Shown here: piece after piece, positions 59,263 through 64,000 of the stretch
Layout of the letters: every line of letters begins with the position of its first letter
Position numbering within the stretch: the first letter of the stretch is position 1
DNA from: Ornithinimicrobium pratense
Lineage (GTDB): Bacteria; Actinomycetota; Actinomycetes; Actinomycetales; Dermatophilaceae
Assembly: GCF_008843165.1 (NCBI RefSeq)
Contig: NZ_CP044427.1
Coordinates: 558,001 to 622,000 of the forward strand
Length of the DNA: 64,000 bases
Direction of reading: 5' to 3'
Notes under the pieces: model-generated
What the model was told of the DNA's origin: nothing
What the model saw: the letters and a program-made list of their open reading frames with translations, nothing else
The model's database searches: none
Program-made: the position numbers and the translations under genes

Positions 59263-59330
59263 CCTCTGCACCGTGACGCAGAGGACCTTTGCTCCGTGAC
59301 GCAAAGGGCCGTCGCACCGTGGCGCGATGG
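59263..59330 (+). repeat. Three tandem hairpins with conserved loop and covarying stems
   Basis: Three 22-base stem-loops start at 59263, 59286 and 59309, exactly 23 bases apart. Stems are CCTCTGC/GCAGAGG, CCTTTGC/GCAAAGG and CCGTCGC/GCGATGG (one G-T pair). Eight-base loops are ACCGTGAC, TCCGTGAC and ACCGTGGC. Stem changes are compensated, while the loop stays nearly fixed. They end just before the sugar-transferase start region. They could be an RNA leader element, binding sites for a protein, or a REP-type repeat. Confidence 0.8.
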
Positions 59331-59345
59331 CATGTGGCCGCGGGA

Positions 59346-60926
59346 GTGACAGATGGGAAACCCGTGTATACATCTGTGGAGGTGCAGCGAGGCAGTCTTG
59401 CTCTCGCCCCCGCACCGAAGGAGAACAAGAAGTCCCGCAGGCCCTCGCTTGCGGTTGTGCCCACCGACCGGGCCGCCACCGAGGAGCGTCGCTCCGCGCA
59501 CCCCGCGCACCCCGCGCGCGCCCGGCGCTACCTGCGTCCCTACCTGCGTGCCGTGCGCGTGCTGGACCTGGCGGCCGTCTCTACCGCGATCGCCCTGGCC
59601 CTGCTGCTGCGCTTCGGCCCGGTCCCGCTCGAGGCGGGACCGGGGCAGGTGAACTACTCGCTGATCGGCGTGGCCCTCGGGCTAGCCTGGATGGTCTCGC
59701 TGCACGTGCAGAACGCCTACGACGGTCGGCTCGTCGGGCACGGCATCCAGGAGTACCGGCAGACCTTCCACGCCTCGCTCTGGCTGTTCGCCGGGCTCGC
59801 CATCCTCGCCTACTCTTTCCAGCTGGACTTCGCCCGCGGCTTCGTCATGCTCGCCTTCCCGCTCGGCACCCTGATGCTGCTGCTCGGCCGGTGGACCGCA
59901 CGCCGGTGGCTGGTCCAGCAGCGGCGCGAAGGTCACCTGTCCGACCGTGTCTTGCTCGTCGGTGACCGGGAGCACGTGGCCAGCCTGGTCACCGCGCTGC
60001 GCCGGACCCCCGACGCCGGTTACAAGGTGCTGGGCGCCTGCGTGGACCACGCCAGGTCGGGCAAGGTCGCCGGCGTCCCAGTGCTCGGCCCGGAGACCGA
60101 TGCGGTGGCCAAGGCCATGGAGCTCAAGGTCGACGTCATTGCCGTGTCGTCCTCCTCAGGCCTGGGCCAGCTCGGTCTGCGCCGCCTCGGCTGGGCACTG
60201 GAGGGCACCGAGATCGACCTCGTCGTCGCCCCCGGCATCATGGACGTCGCCGGGCCGCGGGTGCTCACCCGCCCGGTCCAGGGGCTGCCGCTGATCCACG
60301 TGGAGGCCCCGACCTTCGTCGGCCCCCAGCGGGTGCTGAAGTCGATCTTGGACCGGACCGGTGCCTTGGTGCTGCTCGCCCTGCTCGCGCCGGTGCTCGT
60401 GGCAACCGCCATCGCGGTGCGCATGGACGGTGGGCCTGCCCTGTTCACCCAGGAGCGCGTGGGTCGCGACGGACGGCCGTTCAAGATGAAGAAGTTCCGC
60501 AGCATGGTCACCGACGCCGAGGCGCGGCTGCCCGAGCTGCTCGACGCCAACGAGGGGGCCGGCCCGCTGTTCAAGCTGCAGACCGACCCCCGGGTCACCA
60601 AGGTCGGCGCGATCATTCGCCGCTACTCCATCGACGAGCTGCCGCAGCTGCTCAACGTGGTGCGCGGGGAGATGAGCCTCGTCGGGCCCCGCCCGCCGCT
60701 GCCGCGGGAGGTCGCCGAGTACGAGACCGACACCCAGCGGCGGCTCCTCGTGCAGCCCGGGATGACAGGTCTGTGGCAGGTCAGCGGACGCAGCAACCTG
60801 TCCTGGGAGGAGTCGGTGCGGCTCGACCTGTACTACGTCGAGAACTGGACCCCGGTCCTGGACCTGATGATCATGTGGCGCACCTTCCAGGTCGTCGTCC
60901 GACCGAGCAACGCCGGCGCCTACTGA
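59346..60926 (+). CDS. Polyprenyl-phosphate sugar-1-phosphate transferase for exopolysaccharide (WcaJ/WbaP-like)
   Basis: The protein of about 526 residues has a basic N-terminus, four or five membrane spans at about 60-180, a CoA-binding-like Rossmann domain (DRVLLVGDREHVASLV), another span near 340, and the C-terminal bacterial sugar transferase domain: FTQERVGRDGRPFKMKKFRS, RRYSIDELPQLLNV, SLVGPRPPLPREV, LVQPGMTGLWQVSGRSNL and LDLYYVENWTP. It transfers a hexose-1-phosphate to undecaprenyl phosphate, starting exopolysaccharide units. The start is uncertain: the GTG at 59346 is used, but later GTGs at 59363 or 59458 are possible. No other polysaccharide genes are in the window. Confidence 0.9.
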   Translation: MTDGKPVYTSVEVQRGSLALAPAPKENKKSRRPSLAVVPTDRAATEERRSAHPAHPARARRYLRPYLRAVRVLDLAAVSTAIALALLLRFGPVPLEAGPGQVNYSLIGVALGLAWMVSLHVQNAYDGRLVGHGIQEYRQTFHASLWLFAGLAILAYSFQLDFARGFVMLAFPLGTLMLLLGRWTARRWLVQQRREGHLSDRVLLVGDREHVASLVTALRRTPDAGYKVLGACVDHARSGKVAGVPVLGPETDAVAKAMELKVDVIAVSSSSGLGQLGLRRLGWALEGTEIDLVVAPGIMDVAGPRVLTRPVQGLPLIHVEAPTFVGPQRVLKSILDRTGALVLLALLAPVLVATAIAVRMDGGPALFTQERVGRDGRPFKMKKFRSMVTDAEARLPELLDANEGAGPLFKLQTDPRVTKVGAIIRRYSIDELPQLLNVVRGEMSLVGPRPPLPREVAEYETDTQRRLLVQPGMTGLWQVSGRSNLSWEESVRLDLYYVENWTPVLDLMIMWRTFQVVVRPSNAGAY

Positions 60927-60945
60927 CCCCGGTAGGGTGCCGGGC

Positions 60946-61890
60946 GTGAGCTCGCGCATCGCCTACCTCGGCCCGGAGGGCACCTTCACCGAGCAGGCCA
61001 CCCGGCAGTGGGACCGCGAGGGTGCCCACGAGCTGCTCCCCGTGCCAACGGTGCCGGCGGCCCTCGCCGCCCTGGCGGCCGGCGAGGTGGGTGCCGCGGT
61101 GGTGCCCTTCGAGAACTCGGTCGAGGGCTCGGTCCCGGCAACCCTGCAGGCGCTGCAGGAGACGCAGGACGTGCGGATCGTCGCCGAGGAGCTGGTCCGG
61201 GTCCAGTTCAGCCTGCTGGTGCGACCCGAATGGGCGCAGCGCCCGATCCGGACGGTGGCGACGCACCCGCACGCCGCTGCCCAGGTGCGGGGCTGGCTGG
61301 CCGGTGAGTTGCCGGAGGCCCGGATCGTGCCTGAGACCTCCACCGCCCGCGCGGCGCAGGCGGTGGCCGAAGGGCAGTACGACGCGGCCATCGCCGCCCC
61401 CGGTGCCGCACGCGCCTACGGGCTGGCGGAGGCGGCCGAGCAGATCGCGGACCGGGAGGGTGCGGTCACCCGGTTCGTGGTGCTGCGTGCCGGCGTGCCG
61501 GTGCCCCCGCCCACCGGTGCCGACCGCACCACGCTGCTGGCGCTGATCTGGGCCAACCGCCCCGGTGCGCTGCTGGAGCTGTTGGACCAGTTCGCGGTGC
61601 GCGGCATCGACCTGACCCGTCTGGAGTCGCGCCCCACGGGCGAGGGCCTGGGGGAGTACCAGTTCTGGATCGACGCCACCGCCCACCTGACCGAGGCCAG
61701 GATGACCGAGGCCCTGCTCGGGCTGCGCCGGACCTGCCGGGACGTGCGCTTCTTCGGGTCCTACCCGCGCGCCGACACCCGAGCGACCCCCGTCCCCGAG
61801 CACGCGGACGAGCAGACCTACGCGGCCGCAGCCGCCTGGGTGCGCAGCCTCAGCGGTCCAGCTGTAACCAGCGGACCCAGCCGCCGTTGA
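60946..61890 (+). CDS. pheA: Prephenate dehydratase
   Basis: This 314-residue protein has an N-terminal prephenate dehydratase domain (IAYLGPEGTFTEQA, VVPFENSVEGSV, and the RFVVL region where TRF is catalytic) and a C-terminal ACT domain (LLALIWANRPGALLELLDQF, LESRPTGEGLGEYQFWID). The ACT part senses phenylalanine. It makes phenylpyruvate from prephenate. The GTG at 60946 is used because the homologous start SSRIAYLG follows; a GTG at 60937 is possible. Its 3' end overlaps the convergent SGNH gene by 41 bases. Confidence 0.94.
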   Translation: MSSRIAYLGPEGTFTEQATRQWDREGAHELLPVPTVPAALAALAAGEVGAAVVPFENSVEGSVPATLQALQETQDVRIVAEELVRVQFSLLVRPEWAQRPIRTVATHPHAAAQVRGWLAGELPEARIVPETSTARAAQAVAEGQYDAAIAAPGAARAYGLAEAAEQIADREGAVTRFVVLRAGVPVPPPTGADRTTLLALIWANRPGALLELLDQFAVRGIDLTRLESRPTGEGLGEYQFWIDATAHLTEARMTEALLGLRRTCRDVRFFGSYPRADTRATPVPEHADEQTYAAAAAWVRSLSGPAVTSGPSRR

Positions 61891-62515
61891 GCACCAGCCA
61901 GGCGATCAGCCCGTAACCGGCCTGGCCGGGGTGCACCGTGTCACCGGCCGCGAGATCGGACTGCCACTGGTCGTGGTCGACCAGCGGGGTGAAGCAGTCG
62001 ACGTAGGGCACGCGCCTCCGGCCGCAGACGTCCGCCTGGGCCTCGGAGAGCACCCGCAGCCGGGCGTTGACCTCGGCGTCCAAGGTGGGCGTCGGGCCGA
62101 CGACGAAGGTGGCGATCCCGGTGGAGCTGGCCTCGTCGAGGATGTTGGCCAGGTTGAGCCGCGACCGGGCCGTGGTGACTTTGTGTGCGACGTCCTCCGC
62201 TCCCACCCCGATGACCAGCCTGCGCTCGCCGCGGCCCTCCCACCGGGTGGTGCACTCGGCACGCCATCGGGTCATGGCGCCCGCCGAGCTCGATCCGCGC
62301 ACGCCGAGGTTGTAACTGGTCAGGTCGGCGCCCTGGCGGTCTGTACGGCCCACCACCCGGCTGACCCAGCCCAGCGCCTTGGGATCGCCGTAGCCGGCGA
62401 CGAAGCCGTCGCCGACGAAGCACAGGCCGATGTCGCGCGGCCCTTCTCCCACGGCGAAGTCGGCGCTGGGGGCATACTCCAGCGCTGCGGGGTCGATGCG
62501 CTCGCCGCTGCTCAT
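61850..62515 (-). CDS. SGNH/GDSL-type esterase-lipase
   Basis: This 221-residue protein has the SGNH blocks in modified form: CFVGDGFVAGYGDPKALGW near residue 30 (the usual GDS Ser is replaced by a GDG variant), SYNLGVRGSSSAG, VIGVGAEDV, and the C-terminal DxVHP as GDTVHPGQAGYG with the catalytic His. The replacement of Ser by Gly in the first block is notable and puts activity in doubt. Family members are esterases or lipases. ATG at 62515. No signal peptide is visible, so it is probably cytoplasmic. Confidence 0.82.
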   Translation of the reverse strand: MSSGERIDPAALEYAPSADFAVGEGPRDIGLCFVGDGFVAGYGDPKALGWVSRVVGRTDRQGADLTSYNLGVRGSSSAGAMTRWRAECTTRWEGRGERRLVIGVGAEDVAHKVTTARSRLNLANILDEASSTGIATFVVGPTPTLDAEVNARLRVLSEAQADVCGRRRVPYVDCFTPLVDHDQWQSDLAAGDTVHPGQAGYGLIAWLVLNGGWVRWLQLDR

Positions 62516-62543
62516 GGCTTCTGACCTGCTCTCTGCTCTCGGC

Positions 62544-62714
62544 TCACTCTTCGTCATCCCGGGCCAGCCAGGTGGCCAGCCGGTCGACCGGCACCTCGAA
62601 CTCCGGGTGGAGGTCCACGAAGGTGCGCAACTGGTCGGCAAGCCAGGTGAGGCTGACCTCGTCCCCACCCCGGCGGGCTTCCAGCTCCTCGATGCCACGG
62701 TCGGTGAAGTACAC
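62544..62714 (-). CDS. DUF6104 family small protein (56 aa)
   Basis: A short minus-strand frame starts at GTG 62714 and encodes MYFTDRGIEELEARRG, then SLTWLADQLRTFVDLHP, ending TWLARDDEE. The pattern matches the very conserved small actinobacterial family DUF6104. No function is known. It lies nine bases after the GNAT gene stop and 28 bases before the SGNH gene, on the same strand, so all three are probably cotranscribed. Confidence 0.88.
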   Translation of the reverse strand: MYFTDRGIEELEARRGGDEVSLTWLADQLRTFVDLHPEFEVPVDRLATWLARDDEE

Positions 62715-62723
62715 CTGGTCAGG

Positions 62724-63794
62724 CTAGCGCCCTGCGTTCCGCGCGGCTGGCACCGGCCCGGGGTCACGGACCAGTTGGCGGTGCCAGGACTGGGTGGAGT
62801 AGCGCGTGCGCCACCCCAGCGAGCTGTACAGCTGGTCCGCCCCGGTGGGGGAGTCGGCGTCCACCTCCAGGCCCACCGAGGCCCGGCGGCGCAAGGCTGC
62901 GTCCTGGATCACGGTATGCAGCAGACCCTTGGCCACACCCCGTCCTCGGGCCCGGCGGTGCACCCCGATGTACTCGACGTAGGAGGAGTCTGGGCGGGCC
63001 CTGCCCTCCTCGTCCACCCGGCCGGTGAGGGTGGTGGCCACCAGCGCACCGGCAGGCTCGCCGTCCACGGTGGCCAACCACCAGTGGTCCCACCGATGGC
63101 CGGGGTCCTCCCGCAGTCGGGAGACGAACTCCTCGAAGGTCTCCCGGTAGGAGTTGAAGTGGTCCGCGAAGGAGGCTTCCAGCACCAGATGCACGGCCCG
63201 CAGGTCGTCCTCCTTCGGCATACCGACCCCGTCGTCACGGCGGACGCGGCGGATGCTGACCCCTTCGCGCAGGACGGGCGGGACCGCGTCGGTCTCCGGG
63301 TCGACGGGGCGGGACATCTGCCACCAGTCGCGCACGCGGGTGTAGCCGGACTCGGTCAGCCACCGCTGCTGGCGCTCGTCGTCGCTGAACGCGCCGGAGT
63401 CCAGCTGGGTGCGCTCCACCCCTCGCCGGGCCATCACCTCGCGCCCGAGGTCCTCGACGCGGGCGTAGCCGTAGGCGGCCAGGGGGTCGGCGTCCTGGTC
63501 CGACAGCTCCGGGGCCACGGTGACCCCGACGAGCACCCGACCCGCCGCGCGGTCGTGGCAGTTGATCCAGGCCTGCAGCTTCCCCTCCGGATCGCGGACG
63601 ACCTCGTGCAGGTGGGTGTTCGCGCCGCGGCCGGTCACCTCGGCGGCGACGGTCTCGCTGTCCGCGCCGGGCCAGCCCCGCGCCTGCCGCTCGTGCCTGC
63701 GCAGCAGGCGCACAAGGTCGTCGACATCATCGACACCAGGGGCGTAGGAGGTGTATCCGGCGGGCAGGAGCGGTGCGGCGACGCTGCTGGGCAT
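62724..63794 (-). CDS. GNAT-family N-acetyltransferase with two acetyltransferase domains
   Basis: This 356-residue protein looks like two GNAT halves. The C-terminal one is clear: DSSYVEYIGVHRRARGRGVA with the acetyl-CoA pyrophosphate loop RRARGRGVAKGLL, then GLEVDADSPTGADQLYSSLGW. The N-terminal half is degenerate. This size and layout resemble mycothiol synthase (MshD) and its paralogues, but MshD itself is not proven. Acyl acceptor unknown. ATG at 63794. Confidence 0.85.
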   Translation of the reverse strand: MPSSVAAPLLPAGYTSYAPGVDDVDDLVRLLRRHERQARGWPGADSETVAAEVTGRGANTHLHEVVRDPEGKLQAWINCHDRAAGRVLVGVTVAPELSDQDADPLAAYGYARVEDLGREVMARRGVERTQLDSGAFSDDERQQRWLTESGYTRVRDWWQMSRPVDPETDAVPPVLREGVSIRRVRRDDGVGMPKEDDLRAVHLVLEASFADHFNSYRETFEEFVSRLREDPGHRWDHWWLATVDGEPAGALVATTLTGRVDEEGRARPDSSYVEYIGVHRRARGRGVAKGLLHTVIQDAALRRRASVGLEVDADSPTGADQLYSSLGWRTRYSTQSWHRQLVRDPGPVPAARNAGR

Positions 63795-63821
63795 GGAGGG
63801 GATTCTTCCAGACGGCCCTGG

Positions 63822-64000
63822 CTACGCGGACGACTCCCAGCATGGGCGGAGAGGTTTCCACAGCCGCGTCAGGACGGCGTTGAACTCCGCGGCCGCCAGT
63901 TGCACCTCGTGGCCTGCCCCCACGACGACGTGGTGCTGGGCGCCCAGCTGCTCGGTCAACGCCTCGCAGACGGCCGTGAAGGCGGGATGGTGGGCCCCGG
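63822..64000 (-). CDS. C-terminal part of a probable alpha/beta-fold hydrolase, cut by window edge
   Basis: A minus-strand frame is open from the right edge to a TAG at 63822 (59 codons visible). It reads ...AHHPAFTAVCEALTEQLG, then HHVVVGAGHEVQLAAAEFN, ending WESSA. The GAGHEVQ motif followed by a helix is typical of the catalytic-His end of alpha/beta hydrolases. Too little is present for a firm assignment. Confidence 0.55.
   Translation of the reverse strand, partial: GAHHPAFTAVCEALTEQLGAQHHVVVGAGHEVQLAAAEFNAVLTRLWKPLRPCWESSA

Noticed and set aside
59263..59330. CRISPR array
   Set aside because: The 23-base units are adjacent hairpins without unique spacers, and no cas genes are present.

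Overview
The window looks like a chromosomal segment of a very GC-rich actinobacterium. A mycothiol S-conjugate amidase (mca), DUF4307 and DUF6104 proteins, a fused OleB-OleC protein and frequent GTG/TTG starts suggest Micrococcales, most likely near Ornithinimicrobium/Serinicoccus/Intrasporangiaceae. That placement is my inference from gene content; I saw no rRNA, tRNA, CRISPR array or transposase.

Layout. 1-5.7 kb: an edge-truncated M14 carboxypeptidase, a Bax-inhibitor-1 membrane protein, a DUF808 membrane protein and a thiolase. 5.8-10.5 kb: a complete long-chain olefin cluster on the minus strand (oleA, fused oleBC, oleD). 10.7-30.1 kb: mostly housekeeping genes: lipoprotein, msrA, a MutL-like ASKHA protein, greA, mca, hemolysin-III protein, Z-prenyl transferase, PIN-PhoH, a repeat-rich secreted transglycosylase-like protein, coaA, glmS-acpS-nnr, sodA, and leuA behind a leucine leader peptide/attenuator.

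30.1-54.1 kb: a coherent nitrogen-heterocycle catabolic island. Minus strand: PucR-type regulator, UraA-like permease, molybdenum hydroxylase (coxM/S/L-type) with CoxG, ATP-dependent hydantoinase/oxoprolinase pair (HyuA/HyuB), NmrA-like protein, carbamate kinase. Plus strand: DUF2877-FdrA-DUF1116 (AllH-AllF-AllG, the oxamate carbamoyltransferase subunits), a purine-type NCS2 permease and an amidase. A barbiturase-family ring-opening amidohydrolase (minus) and a CaiB/BaiF CoA-transferase (plus) follow. I propose an oxidative pyrimidine route: uracil to barbiturate to ureidomalonate, then a phosphorolytic carbamoyl transfer giving carbamoyl phosphate (ATP via carbamate kinase) and malonamate, then malonate and malonyl-CoA. 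The carbamoyl-phosphate branch is the potentially undescribed part.

54.1-64 kb: leuD, leuC and divergent leuB, alr-tsaE, an exopolysaccharide sugar transferase preceded by three tandem hairpins, pheA, an SGNH hydrolase, a DUF6104 protein, a GNAT protein and the C-terminal end of a probable hydrolase.

Quality warning: six otherwise intact genes (hemolysin III, uppS, nnr, leuA, coxG, second NCS2 permease) each lack exactly one base, five of them in G/C runs of 5-6. This pattern points to sequencing or assembly undercalls more than to real pseudogenes.
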